Below, one piece after another: positions 14,577-23,771 of a DNA stretch of 58,416 nucleotides. The notes beneath the pieces are model-generated. The model saw only the letters and a program-made list of their open reading frames with translations. It did no database searches and was not told the DNA's origin. Position numbers and translations under genes: made by a program. The DNA lies in contig JAFOYE010000021.1 of the NCBI GenBank assembly GCA_017391525.1, forward strand, positions 1 to 58,416, in the 5' to 3' direction. Every line of letters starts with the position of its first letter. The stretch's first letter is position 1. Origin of the DNA: Paludibacteraceae bacterium (GTDB lineage: Bacteria > Bacteroidota > Bacteroidia > Bacteroidales > Paludibacteraceae).

Positions 14577-16568
14577 TTAAAGGATATGGTATTGTACGAA
14601 TGCCTCAATAGCCTCATACTCAGCCAAGCCGAGGTCAGAGTACATTTTCGCTGTGTCGTGGTTGCGGTCCTCTGCGCGTTGCCAGAACAAACGCTCATCG
14701 TCGCCCAAGAATGGAGCAGACTCCATTTGGCTAGCGTGGCGGAGGATAGCGTTGCGCTTAGAGCGAAGCTCCTCTGGAGACATTGGCACAGCCATCTCTA
14801 CGAGGTCGAGCTCCCATTCCATCCATGCACCACGGTACATCCATATGCGGCAATCTTTCAACCACTCATCCCAAGCAGCGGTGTGCTTGAGTTCATCGAG
14901 AGCTGCGAGCACAGCGTCAAGACATACACGGTGTGTGCCGTGAGGGTCAGCGAGGTCGCCAGCAGCGAAGATTTGTTGTGGTTTAACGTCCTCAAGGAGA
15001 GCTTTTACGATGTCTACGTCAGCTTGTGAGAGAGGACCTTTTTTGATGGTACCTGTCTCGTAGAATGGCAAGTTGAGGAAGTGAATATTCTCAGTAGGGA
15101 GACCCATATAGCGGCAAGCTGCGGTAGCCTCACCACGGCGGATAAGCGCCTTGAGGTTGAGGATCTCGCGGGTGTCGTTGTCGCCCACCTTCTCGTTCTT
15201 GAAGAAGTTCATATACTCATCGTACTTAGCCTCAATAACGTTATCGCCAGGGATAAGCATTTGCTTGTAGCCCTTCATAAAGTCCATGAAACGTACTACC
15301 TCCTCGTCGCAAACAGCGATACAACCGCTAGTCTCATAAGCCACATGTACGTTATGACCTTGCTTGATGAGGCGTTGGAAGGTACCACCCATTGAGATGA
15401 CGTCATCATCTGGGTGAGGAGAGAAGATTACAATATCTTTTGGGAATGGTTTAGCGCGCTCTGGGCGGTTGGTATCGTCTGCATTAGGTTTGCCACCTGG
15501 CCATCCTGTGATGGTGTGTTGGAGGTCGTTGAAGACCTTGATATTGCAGTTGTATGCAGAGTCATATTTGGTGATAAGCTCGCTGAGACCGAAATCGTTA
15601 TAGTCTTTATTGGTGAGCTTAAGAATAGGCTTCTTGGTTTGCTCACAGAGCCATACTACGGCGCGGCGAACAAGTTGGTCAGTCCACTCGCAGTTGGTTA
15701 CTTTCCATGGGTGGTTGATACGAGTGAGTTTGCCTGCAGCCTCAAGGTCAATAACGAATGAAGCGTTTTTGTGCAATTGCAAGTAAGAAGCTGGGCAAGT
15801 AGCGTTAGCAACTTCCTCAATAGCTTGTTTCACGATGCTTGCTTTGTGTTGACCGAAAGCAAGAAGAATAACCTCTTTTGCTTGAAGGATAGTGTCAATA
15901 CCCAAAGTAATTGCGCATGTAGGCACTTGGGTCGCGTGACCGAACAAAGATTTCGCATCCATGCGGGAATTGCTATCCATGATCACAAGGCGAGTAGATG
16001 AGTTAGGTTGCGTACCTGGCTCGTTTACAGCGATATTACCGCATTGACCGATACCCAAAACTTGGATATCAATACCACCAGCCTCTACAATCGCTTTTTC
16101 GTACTCCTCGCAGAAAGTGAACACGGTCTCCTTTGGTAGATCACCTGGGAAAGTGTGTACGTTCTCAGGGAGAATATCTACTTGATCGAGCAATTGGCTT
16201 TGGATTTGGGCCATGCTACCAAGATGTGCATCAGCAAGTGGGTAGAATTCATATGAACCGAAAACGACAACGTTCTTGAAACTCAAACCCTCCTCTTTGT
16301 GAAGGCGAACGAGTTCTACGAACAAGTCGCGCATTGAACGACCTGAAGCCAATGACAATACGGTTTTTTGACCGTTAGCTTCGCGGCGGTTGATGAGTTT
16401 AGCAATACGTGCTGCTACGGCAGCGATACCCTCTTGTGGTTTCTCTACGATAGTTGTGTTAACATGCTCCATGCGGGTAACGCGAGATAGCTCGTAAGCA
16501 TCCGCAGGGCGATACAATTTCTCTTCGATTTTGCTTAGAGAAATCATTTGGCTAAGATTATTTCTCAT
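14577..16568 (-). CDS. NagB-like (degenerate glucosamine-6-P deaminase) fused to a PIG-L/LmbE deacetylase domain
   Basis: The 663-residue product matches in size and architecture the Bacteroides protein annotated as glucosamine-6-phosphate deaminase-like. Residues 40-290 have the NagB fold (LSLASGRSM phosphate loop, FGSYEFYPL, LGIGQCGNIAVNEPGT). Residues 378-600 are a PIG-L/LmbE domain with HPDDD at 385-389 and GDLADPHGTHRVC, the zinc-binding and catalytic motifs of N-deacetylases. In the NagB half, E. coli Asp141 and His143 align with Cys176 and Asn178. The Asp72 region reads SYEF, so ordinary deaminase activity is doubtful, while Glu148 is kept (Glu183). The gene is divergent from murK and has its own promoter at 16675-16707. 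A sugar-phosphate-sensing or deacetylating role in GlcNAc metabolism is inferred. Confidence 0.88.
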   Translation of the reverse strand: MRNNLSQMISLSKIEEKLYRPADAYELSRVTRMEHVNTTIVEKPQEGIAAVAARIAKLINRREANGQKTVLSLASGRSMRDLFVELVRLHKEEGLSFKNVVVFGSYEFYPLADAHLGSMAQIQSQLLDQVDILPENVHTFPGDLPKETVFTFCEEYEKAIVEAGGIDIQVLGIGQCGNIAVNEPGTQPNSSTRLVIMDSNSRMDAKSLFGHATQVPTCAITLGIDTILQAKEVILLAFGQHKASIVKQAIEEVANATCPASYLQLHKNASFVIDLEAAGKLTRINHPWKVTNCEWTDQLVRRAVVWLCEQTKKPILKLTNKDYNDFGLSELITKYDSAYNCNIKVFNDLQHTITGWPGGKPNADDTNRPERAKPFPKDIVIFSPHPDDDVISMGGTFQRLIKQGHNVHVAYETSGCIAVCDEEVVRFMDFMKGYKQMLIPGDNVIEAKYDEYMNFFKNEKVGDNDTREILNLKALIRRGEATAACRYMGLPTENIHFLNLPFYETGTIKKGPLSQADVDIVKALLEDVKPQQIFAAGDLADPHGTHRVCLDAVLAALDELKHTAAWDEWLKDCRIWMYRGAWMEWELDLVEMAVPMSPEELRSKRNAILRHASQMESAPFLGDDERLFWQRAEDRNHDTAKMYSDLGLAEYEAIEAFVQYHIL

Positions 16569-16605
16569 AAATTCTTTATGTTGTATTTTTTTACTTCTAT
16601 TTCCC

Positions 16606-16638
16606 GTTTAACTGTTTAACCGTCTAACCAGCTAACCG
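16606..16638. repeat. 8-9-bp tandem repeat (GTTTAACC type) in the NagB-like leader
   Basis: Units GTTTAACT, GTTTAACC, GTCTAACCA and GCTAACCG follow one another between the promoter and start codon of the NagB-like gene. They contain the same TAAC core seen in other arrays of this window. Confidence 0.6.
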
Positions 16639-16674
16639 ATACCGTACGACCCAATAATCCACACTAAATCGAGT

Positions 16675-16707
16675 GCAAAGTTACATCTAATTTTCAAATT
16701 ATGCAAA
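16675..16707 (-). promoter_or_regulatory. Promoter of the NagB-like gene
   Basis: On the minus strand TAACTTTGC (16683-16675) lies 24 bases after TTTG starting at 16707. The leader to the ATG at 16568 is about 100 bases and includes the TAAC repeats. Confidence 0.75.
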
Positions 16708-16773
16708 CGGTTGCGAAAAAAAAGTGAAATAAAATATTTTTATATGTTTTACAACATAAAAGGCGCAATATCC

Positions 16774-16806
16774 CTTGCGCGTGTGAAAAAAAATATGTAC
16801 CTTTGC
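16774..16806 (+). promoter_or_regulatory. Promoter of the murK-murQ-susCD transcript
   Basis: CTTG at 16774 and TACCTTTGC at 16798-16806 have the standard 24-base spacing. The box is followed by a leader of about 60 bases to murK. No other convincing promoter is seen before 29388, so this may drive murK through the GHL10 gene. It is back to back with the NagB-like promoter, leaving about 67 bases for shared regulation. Confidence 0.75.
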
Positions 16807-16868
16807 AAGCTAATTTATGTGTAGCAGCTAATTTTTGACAAAAAACAACTTAAATAAATTTAAAAATT

Positions 16869-17726
16869 ATGATTTTAATTGCAGATTCAGGCTCAACCAA
16901 GACTCATTGGTGCTTAATGGCGGCTAATGGTCATTGCAGTGAGTATTTTACAGATGGTATCAATCCATTCCAACAAACATCTGACGCTATCAAGAATAGT
17001 ATCAATAACCAATTGTTGCCAAAAATGGCAAGTGAGATGTGGGCTGGCAAGATTACTGGTGTTTATTTCTATGGTGCGGGTTGTACTCCAGAGAAAATTC
17101 CAGTAGTTGTATATGCTTTGGAAGATATCTTCAAGGGTGCTAAGATTGAGGTTTATTCTGATATGGTAGGTGCTGCTTGTGGCTTGCTTGGCGAGGAGAC
17201 TGGTGTGGCTTGTATCTTGGGAACAGGAGCTAACTCTTGCCTTTGGAATGGTAAGGAGATTGAGAAGAATGTTCCTGCTCTTGGTTTTATTCTTGGTGAC
17301 GAAGGTAGTGGCGCCGTACTTGGTAAACGTCTTGTAGCTGATCTTTTGAAAAACCAACTTAGTGATGAGCTCAAAGAGAAATTTTTGACTCAATATGGTA
17401 TCACTGCTGCGGATGTAATTGAGAATGTATACCGCAAACCTTTCCCTAATCGTTACTTGGCTTCATTGAGCAAGTTCTGCTCAGAAAATATGGATAATCC
17501 ATTGATTGCACAACTCGTTTACGATCACTTTGATTATTTTGCTAAGCGCATTTTGCCACAATATCCTGCTCTTCCAGTAGGCTTTATCGGTTCAATCGCT
17601 TACTATTACCAAGATGTGTTGAAGAAAGTGTTGGCTGACAATGGCTTCCAAGTAGGTAAGATTCTTCAAGGTCCTATGGAGGGCTTGAAGGAGTACCACA
17701 AGAAAGATGTCGTTCCTACCATGTAA
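16869..17726 (+). CDS. murK: BadF/BadG-type amino-sugar kinase, probable N-acetylmuramic acid kinase
   Basis: The 285-residue product is an ASKHA-fold kinase of the BadF/BadG group. The phosphate-1 loop is at the N-terminus (IADSGSTKTHW), the phosphate-2 region is CILGTGANSCLWNG, and FILGDEGSGAVLGKRL is typical of bacterial GlcNAc/MurNAc kinases. It sits directly before murQ, the same order as murK-murQ in Tannerella forsythia, whose MurK phosphorylates MurNAc. The likely reaction is therefore ATP + MurNAc giving MurNAc-6-phosphate in the cytoplasm, with GlcNAc an alternative substrate. It is the first gene of the plus-strand locus and 105 bases ahead of murQ. The gene symbol depends on context, since the sequence alone fits either sugar. 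Confidence 0.82.
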   Translation: MILIADSGSTKTHWCLMAANGHCSEYFTDGINPFQQTSDAIKNSINNQLLPKMASEMWAGKITGVYFYGAGCTPEKIPVVVYALEDIFKGAKIEVYSDMVGAACGLLGEETGVACILGTGANSCLWNGKEIEKNVPALGFILGDEGSGAVLGKRLVADLLKNQLSDELKEKFLTQYGITAADVIENVYRKPFPNRYLASLSKFCSENMDNPLIAQLVYDHFDYFAKRILPQYPALPVGFIGSIAYYYQDVLKKVLADNGFQVGKILQGPMEGLKEYHKKDVVPTM

Positions 17727-17734
17727 TAACCCTA

Positions 17735-17808
17735 TTTTCTCTCTCTGTATTTTACGGGTTCGTGATGGGTTCATACCGAAGGAGCTTCGTAGGAACTCTG
17801 AGAGAAAA
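17735..17808 (+). promoter_or_regulatory. Structured murK-murQ spacer
   Basis: TTTTCTCTC at 17735 and GAGAGAAAA at 17800 can close a long stem around a loop containing further short repeats (GGGTTCGTGAT/GGGTTCATA and CGAAGGAGCTTCG). It may be a processing or attenuation structure; no known riboswitch is recognised. Confidence 0.35.
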
Positions 17809-17831
17809 GAAATGAAAAATACTGCAAAATT

Positions 17832-18650
17832 ATGGCTTTTACAAAAGTTACAGAACAAAGTTCATTGCACGACAATCTAGACCAAAAATCTGTTGGTCAA
17901 TTGCTCGTAGAGATGAATGAGGAGGATCAAAAGGTAGCTTTGGCTGTCAAGGAGTGTATTCCTCAAATCGAGAAACTTGTAGAGGGTATCGTGGAGCGCA
18001 TGAAACAAGGCGGTCGTATCTTCTATATGGGTGCAGGTACTAGTGGTCGTCTTGGCGTGTTGGATGCAAGTGAGATTCCTCCTACATTTGGTATGCCACC
18101 ATCATTCGTGATTGGTCTTATCGCGGGTGGTGACCATGCGTTGCGTAACCCAGTCGAGAACGCGGAAGATGATCCAGAGAAGTCTTGGAAAGAGCTTTTG
18201 GATCATAATATTACTACTCTTGATACTGTGGTAGGTATCGCAGCATCAGGTACTACTCCTTATGTTATAGGTGCGCTCGAGCGCGCACGCGAGTTCGGCT
18301 GTTTGACAGCTTCTGTATCTTGTAACCCAGGTTCACCTGTAGGTCAAGTGGCTGAGATTGCTATTGAGCCAATGGTTGGTCCTGAGTTTGTGACAGGTTC
18401 TACTCGTCTTAAATCAGGTACTGCACAAAAACTCGTTTGCAACATGATTACCACCATTACCATGATCAAGATGGGTCGTGTGAAAGGTAACAAGATGGTG
18501 AATATGCAACTTTCTAACAAGAAGTTGGTGGATCGTGGTACCCGTATGCTCGTTGAAGAGTTGGGTCTTGAGTATGATAAAGCTAAGGACTTGCTCTTGC
18601 TCCATGGTAGCGTGAAGAAGGCTATGGATGCTTATCGCGAGAATAAATAA
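17832..18650 (+). CDS. murQ: N-acetylmuramic acid 6-phosphate etherase
   Basis: MurQ cleaves the lactyl ether of MurNAc-6-phosphate, giving GlcNAc-6-phosphate and D-lactate, the committing step of muramic acid use. The 272-residue product carries the SIS-fold signature GAGTSGRLGVLDASEIPPTFG (first 19 residues form the sugar-phosphate loop). IAGGDHALRNPVENAEDDPE and VVGIAASGTTPYVIGALE follow, then STRLKSGTAQKLVCNMITT, all diagnostic for MurQ rather than glucokinase regulatory protein. Its length is slightly short but complete. It follows murK and is only 44 bases upstream of susC, so transport of the imported ligand and MurNAc catabolism look co-expressed. Confidence 0.95.
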   Translation: MAFTKVTEQSSLHDNLDQKSVGQLLVEMNEEDQKVALAVKECIPQIEKLVEGIVERMKQGGRIFYMGAGTSGRLGVLDASEIPPTFGMPPSFVIGLIAGGDHALRNPVENAEDDPEKSWKELLDHNITTLDTVVGIAASGTTPYVIGALERAREFGCLTASVSCNPGSPVGQVAEIAIEPMVGPEFVTGSTRLKSGTAQKLVCNMITTITMIKMGRVKGNKMVNMQLSNKKLVDRGTRMLVEELGLEYDKAKDLLLLHGSVKKAMDAYRENK

Positions 18651-18694
18651 GACGAAATCAATAAAGATAATAAATTATTTAATATCTGATATTT

Positions 18695-21600
18695 ATGAAG
18701 AAAATACTCTTTGTGTTGACTTGCTTGTTCTGCTCAGTCGCTATGATGGCTAGCATTAAAGTAACAGGTACAGTCATTTCTGCGGAGGACGGACTTCCTG
18801 TAATTGGTGCATCCGTTCTTGAGAAAGGAACATCAAACGGTACTATTACTGACTTTGATGGTATTTACGAGCTGACAGTATCTGATAAGGCTGTCTTGGT
18901 GTTTAGTTATGTAGGTTTGGCTTCTCAAGAGGTTAAGGTTACTGGTCCTAAACATGATGTGACTCTTAAGGCTGACGCTATCGCGATGGAAGAAGTCGTG
19001 GTAACTGCTATGGGTGTGGTTCAAGAGAAAAAACGCTTGAACTTTGCTGTGCAAAACATTGGTGGTGAAGCGTTGACCGAAAATAAGAGTTCTAACTTCG
19101 TTAACTCACTCCAAGGTAAGATTGCGGGTGTGTCTGTAACCAATGCGGGTGGTTCTCCTAACTCAGGTAGCCAAATTATTATCCGTGGTATCTCTTCTGT
19201 GAACACTAGCCAAAGTAACGAGCCTCTCTTCATTCTTGATGGTGTGGCTATTTCTGGTGGTGGTTCTACTGCTGCTGATATCAACCCTAACGATATTGAG
19301 AATATTACCGTATTGAAGGGTGCTGCGGCTGCTGCGCTTTATGGTCAAGATGCTGCTAACGGTGTCATCATGATTACTACCAAACAAGGTGAGGCTGGTA
19401 AGATCAAAGTGCAAGCTAATGGTAGCTGGCAATGGGATCAAGCAACTCGTCTTCCAAAACTTCAACAAACTTATGGCCCTGGTGCACAAGGTTTCTACAA
19501 AGATAAAACCTCTGGCGGTTGGGGACCTATGCTTGGCGAGAACGATGTAATTTACGATAACATCGGCAACTACATCAAGACTGGTTTCTACCACAAGTAT
19601 GATTTCTCTGTTAACGGTGGTAGCGAGAAATTCCAAGCATATGCCTCTGCTAACTGGTCTAATGCAGAAGGTATCACTCCTGAGGATTATAAGACACGCT
19701 TCGGTGCTCTCATCAAAGCATCTTTTACTCCTGCTAAATGGGTGACTTTCCAAATGGGTATCAATATTACTGATACTAAGTCACGTTCAACTAGTGGTAT
19801 AAGCTCTGTTTACGGATGGCCTATTAATAATGATATTACTGATTACAAGCACGATAATGGTCTACCTACTCACCGCTATTGGAGTGATGTAGATAAGACA
19901 GCTTCACCTATTAGTCCGCTCTATAGTATCTATGAGGATGATGGTATTGCTAAGAAAACTCGTAACGTGATCAATGGTAGCGTTACCTTCAAACCAATCA
20001 AGAACCTCCAAATCGTTGGTCGTGTAAGTTATGACGTTAGCCACTCTTCTTCCGACAGCTACGGCGTTCCACGTTGGGACGATAGCAATGTAGTTCCTGC
20101 GGTTACTCAACCTCAAGGTGATATTCCTGCAGATTATGCTACTGCAGCTGCTGGAACATATCCTGATTGGGATAAATATTATGAGTATCTAGCTTGGAGA
20201 ACTTCTACTTCAGCGGATCAAACATTCCCATTGCTCGGTTTGACAGGTGGTTATATGCATCCAGACAACTACCTATTGACTAGTGATGATATTACTAACA
20301 TGAGTAAATCTGCTCTTGGTTATTACTCAGCTTCAATGAGCCGTAGCCAACTCTTCACTGCAGGTGCTAATATAACCTATAAGGTAGAACTTCCTAAGGA
20401 TTTCTCTCTTGACCTTATGGCAGGTACCGAGTTGAAGATGTCTGAGGGTTACTCAATGTCTAACTACGGAGAGGACTTCATCATCCCTGGTACATATAGC
20501 CTCTCTAACACCAACCGTGATTATATGGAACTTTCTGACCGTACAGTAGGTCACAGTGGTATTCGCCGCTTCGGTTACTTCGGTGAGATTCGTGCAGACT
20601 ACAAAGGTCTTGCTTCTCTCTCTGTAACAGGTCGTTGGGACTGGTCTTCTACTATCAATAACAACCCATTCTTCTATCCTTCTATTACCGGTGGTATCAT
20701 CCTCTCTGAGTTGATACCTGGTTTGAACGAAACCAAAAACAACTGGTTCTCTTACTGGAAGGTTCGTGGTAACTACGCTGTTGTAGGTAAGGATGCTCCT
20801 GCATACCTCTATGACCGTCGATTCAAGCAATTTGGTACTTACCCTGATGGTGGTTACGGTATTGACCCAACCATGTCATCTGCTTCACGCGACCTCATGC
20901 CTGAGATGTCTTACTCTTGGGAGATTGGTACTGATATCAAACTCTTTGATAACAAGACCCGTCTTGATGTCGCATACTACTCAACTAAGGTTGACAACCA
21001 AATCGTGACTGTACGTGTATCTCCATCATCTGGTTACATTCTCCAAACACGTAACGAGGGTGCTATTCGCAACCATGGTGTTGAGTTTACACTTGATCAA
21101 GATATTATGAAGCGTAAAAACTTCAATTGGACGATGGGTCTCAACTTTGGTCTCAACCGTGGTACTGTAGTTAGTCTCCCAGAGGATGTTCATGAGATTA
21201 CTGGTGCACAATATGGTGATATCTTTACTTCTGCTTACTTAGGTGGTTCTACTACCGCTCTTACCGGTAAGGATTATCAACGTAATGCTGATGGTCAAGT
21301 GATCGTTGACGAGAATGGTTATCCAAAGATCAATCCTAATAAGAATGAGTATATTGGTAACCGTGAAGCGAAGTTCCAAGCTGGTCTTAGCTCTAGCATG
21401 AATGTCTATGGTGTGCAATTCTCATTCCTCTTCGACGCTCGTGTAGGTGGTGATGTTGTGAACGTAACTGGTCGTAACCTCATTGCTAGCGGTAACCACA
21501 GCATCCTTGAGAAATATCGTGGTCGCCAAGTTGTATTCGATGGTGTTGTTGAGACAACTGACGAGGCTGGTAACGTAATCTACGTTCCTAATACCAAGCC

Positions 21601-21919
21601 TATTACTCTCAACCAGACTACTATCACTAACTACTTCTACAACGTATCTACCAACTTCATTGAGGATGGTTCATATCTTCGTCTCAGTTATGTGACCCTT
21701 GGTTATGACTTCGCTAAACTCATGAAGAATCAAAAATTCTTCAAAGGTTTGAAGCTTAACTTCACTTGCAACAACGTGTTCTTGTTGACCAAATATACCG
21801 GTACAGATCCTGTCTGCAACGCTTCTACTTCTGCTAAGGGTACTGGTTCTGCTGGTATTGATGATAGTCCAATCCCAAGCACACGTAGCTACAACATCAG
21901 CCTTTCGGCTTCCTTCTAA
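18695..21919 (+). CDS. SusC-family TonB-dependent outer-membrane transporter
   Basis: This 1074-residue outer-membrane transporter imports oligomers using TonB energy together with its SusD partner. It has a signal peptide (KKILFVLTCLFCSVAMMA) and a carboxypeptidase-regulatory-like beta domain (KVTGTVISAEDGLPVIGASV, residues about 22-95). The plug domain contains LQGKIAGVSVTNAGGSPNSG and EPLFILDGVAI, and the 22-strand barrel ends in an aromatic C-terminus (SYNISLSASF). Ligand specificity cannot be read directly. Position immediately after murK-murQ and before a GHL10 hydrolase points to a muramyl-containing glycan or muropeptide. The exbB-exbD-tonB genes at 51751-53611 could supply the energy. 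Confidence 0.95.
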   Translation: MKKILFVLTCLFCSVAMMASIKVTGTVISAEDGLPVIGASVLEKGTSNGTITDFDGIYELTVSDKAVLVFSYVGLASQEVKVTGPKHDVTLKADAIAMEEVVVTAMGVVQEKKRLNFAVQNIGGEALTENKSSNFVNSLQGKIAGVSVTNAGGSPNSGSQIIIRGISSVNTSQSNEPLFILDGVAISGGGSTAADINPNDIENITVLKGAAAAALYGQDAANGVIMITTKQGEAGKIKVQANGSWQWDQATRLPKLQQTYGPGAQGFYKDKTSGGWGPMLGENDVIYDNIGNYIKTGFYHKYDFSVNGGSEKFQAYASANWSNAEGITPEDYKTRFGALIKASFTPAKWVTFQMGINITDTKSRSTSGISSVYGWPINNDITDYKHDNGLPTHRYWSDVDKTASPISPLYSIYEDDGIAKKTRNVINGSVTFKPIKNLQIVGRVSYDVSHSSSDSYGVPRWDDSNVVPAVTQPQGDIPADYATAAAGTYPDWDKYYEYLAWRTSTSADQTFPLLGLTGGYMHPDNYLLTSDDITNMSKSALGYYSASMSRSQLFTAGANITYKVELPKDFSLDLMAGTELKMSEGYSMSNYGEDFIIPGTYSLSNTNRDYMELSDRTVGHSGIRRFGYFGEIRADYKGLASLSVTGRWDWSSTINNNPFFYPSITGGIILSELIPGLNETKNNWFSYWKVRGNYAVVGKDAPAYLYDRRFKQFGTYPDGGYGIDPTMSSASRDLMPEMSYSWEIGTDIKLFDNKTRLDVAYYSTKVDNQIVTVRVSPSSGYILQTRNEGAIRNHGVEFTLDQDIMKRKNFNWTMGLNFGLNRGTVVSLPEDVHEITGAQYGDIFTSAYLGGSTTALTGKDYQRNADGQVIVDENGYPKINPNKNEYIGNREAKFQAGLSSSMNVYGVQFSFLFDARVGGDVVNVTGRNLIASGNHSILEKYRGRQVVFDGVVETTDEAGNVIYVPNTKPITLNQTTITNYFYNVSTNFIEDGSYLRLSYVTLGYDFAKLMKNQKFFKGLKLNFTCNNVFLLTKYTGTDPVCNASTSAKGTGSAGIDDSPIPSTRSYNISLSASF

Positions 21920-21939
21920 CCTAATATAATACAAGGAAT

Positions 21940-23739
21940 ATGAAAAAGTTATTTATTATACCTGCTCTTTTAGGAGCGATGTTTCTGACTAGTTGCGATG
22001 ACTTCTTGGGCGATAACAAGAGCAAGGATTCTGCAATTACTACATCAGTAGACCAAGTGTTGCCTGTAGCTACTTTCTACGCTTCACAAATCTGCTATGA
22101 TCACGCTGAGTATGGCGTATATATGTGCCAAGCTCTCACTACTGGTGGCAAGAGCCAAACTGGTTCTTATCCATATAGTCAAGGTTGGGAGTTCCTCGGT
22201 GTAAACCGTCACCCAATGTGGCGCCGTCACTTCTATGACCTCGGTGCTAACATCAACAAGATGAATGAGATTGCTGAGGAAAAAGGAAACCGCAATGCTA
22301 TCCTTATTGGACGTACCATCATGCTTATGTCAACCATGATGACTACTGATGCATTTGGTGCTATGCCACTCTCTGAAGTATATAAAAACAACTCACCTAA
22401 ATACGATTCACAAGCAGAAATTTACGAGTGGATGCATCAAGAGGCAGACGAACTACTCAAACTTTACCAAGATCCAGAGTGGATTAACTGCCCAACTAAC
22501 CTTCTTATCAACCAAAAGATGGATCGTATCTATGGTGGTGATATGAAGAAGTGGGAGACATTCTGCAAAGGTCTCAAAGCTCGTCTGTTGTTGCGTAAAT
22601 TGCCTAACTGGGAGAATACTCCTGCAGTATGCCAAGAGATCATTCGCGTAGTTGATGATGCGCTTGCTACATGGGAAGAGCCTCGTTACTACTACCCAGG
22701 TGGTGTGACAGAGTCTAACTGCCCTTGGGGACCATATGCTCCAAAGATCAACTCTTGGGAGAGTCGTGATAACCGTCTAGATGAGTCTATTCCTACTACC
22801 TTCTTCCTCCATGGTATCCTAGGTGGTATCGATGGTACTTACCAAGTTTCTCGTGGTTATGCTCTTGATCCACGTGCTGCTAAGATCATGGAGCCACGTA
22901 ACCAACTAACCGGTATGTTGCACCTAGAGAGCAATATCGGTATGGATATCAATAATACTATCGCAGATTTCCCTGATTTGCTTACTCAAAGTACTAAGAC
23001 CAACCCTTGGACCTCTAATACAGGTTATATCGCCCTCATGACAACAGAGGAGTTGATGTTCATCAAGGCGGAGGCACAATTCTGGGCAAATGATATCAAT
23101 GGTGCTTATAACACTACAGTTGAAGCTACCAAGGAGAGCATGAAACGTTATGGTATCGAAGAGGCTACTTTGGTTGATCACGCGTTGAACCAATACAAAC
23201 GTTTCTTCGAAATTAAGCTCCCAGGTGCTGGTCAATTTACTATCGCTGACCTCATGCAACAAAAGTATGTAGCAATGTATCTCCAACCAGAGCAATGGAC
23301 CGATATGCGTCGTTACAACTATAGTTCATCCCAAAATGGTATTTCATACGCTGCTCCAGGTCAAACTCCTGTGTATGTATATGACGTGAAGAATGTTCAC
23401 AATGGAACTAACGCACTCTTTGCTAAAGATGCAGCTAACTTCAACAAAACCATTTCTCTCCACCGTCCTTTCAACCTCTATGAGGCATACTGGTGTACTC
23501 CAGAGGATTATGGTAAGAATGCAACTCTCTCTCCTAATGCTTGGGTAAACCGTCTCAATGCTGATACTGAGACTGAGACTAAGTACAACAAGAAAGAGCT
23601 TGAGAAGAATGATTACTACACCACTAATGCAGCAGGTGAGAAGATTCTTGACTACCGTGTCTTGAAAAGACGTATGATTTGGGCATATAATACCTGTGGT
23701 ATGGCTATTTCTGCTGACCCAGATATTGAATGGATGTAA
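21940..23739 (+). CDS. SusD/RagB-family surface glycan-binding lipoprotein
   Basis: The 599-residue product is the SusD partner that forms the lid on the SusC pore. It starts with a lipoprotein signal (LLGAMFLTSCDDFLGDNKS) whose post-cysteine acidic residues favour surface export. The SusD alpha-helical core is visible as repeated helices (HPMWRRHFYDLGANINKMNE, TIMLMSTMMTTDAFGAMPLS) and a C-terminal QPEQWTDMRRYNY motif, typical of the SusD-like_2 group. It lies 20 bases after susC. Ligand specificity is inferred from the neighbouring genes only. Confidence 0.93.
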   Translation: MKKLFIIPALLGAMFLTSCDDFLGDNKSKDSAITTSVDQVLPVATFYASQICYDHAEYGVYMCQALTTGGKSQTGSYPYSQGWEFLGVNRHPMWRRHFYDLGANINKMNEIAEEKGNRNAILIGRTIMLMSTMMTTDAFGAMPLSEVYKNNSPKYDSQAEIYEWMHQEADELLKLYQDPEWINCPTNLLINQKMDRIYGGDMKKWETFCKGLKARLLLRKLPNWENTPAVCQEIIRVVDDALATWEEPRYYYPGGVTESNCPWGPYAPKINSWESRDNRLDESIPTTFFLHGILGGIDGTYQVSRGYALDPRAAKIMEPRNQLTGMLHLESNIGMDINNTIADFPDLLTQSTKTNPWTSNTGYIALMTTEELMFIKAEAQFWANDINGAYNTTVEATKESMKRYGIEEATLVDHALNQYKRFFEIKLPGAGQFTIADLMQQKYVAMYLQPEQWTDMRRYNYSSSQNGISYAAPGQTPVYVYDVKNVHNGTNALFAKDAANFNKTISLHRPFNLYEAYWCTPEDYGKNATLSPNAWVNRLNADTETETKYNKKELEKNDYYTTNAAGEKILDYRVLKRRMIWAYNTCGMAISADPDIEWM

Positions 23740-23771
23740 TTTATATTTAGCACTATTAAATACATTATAAT

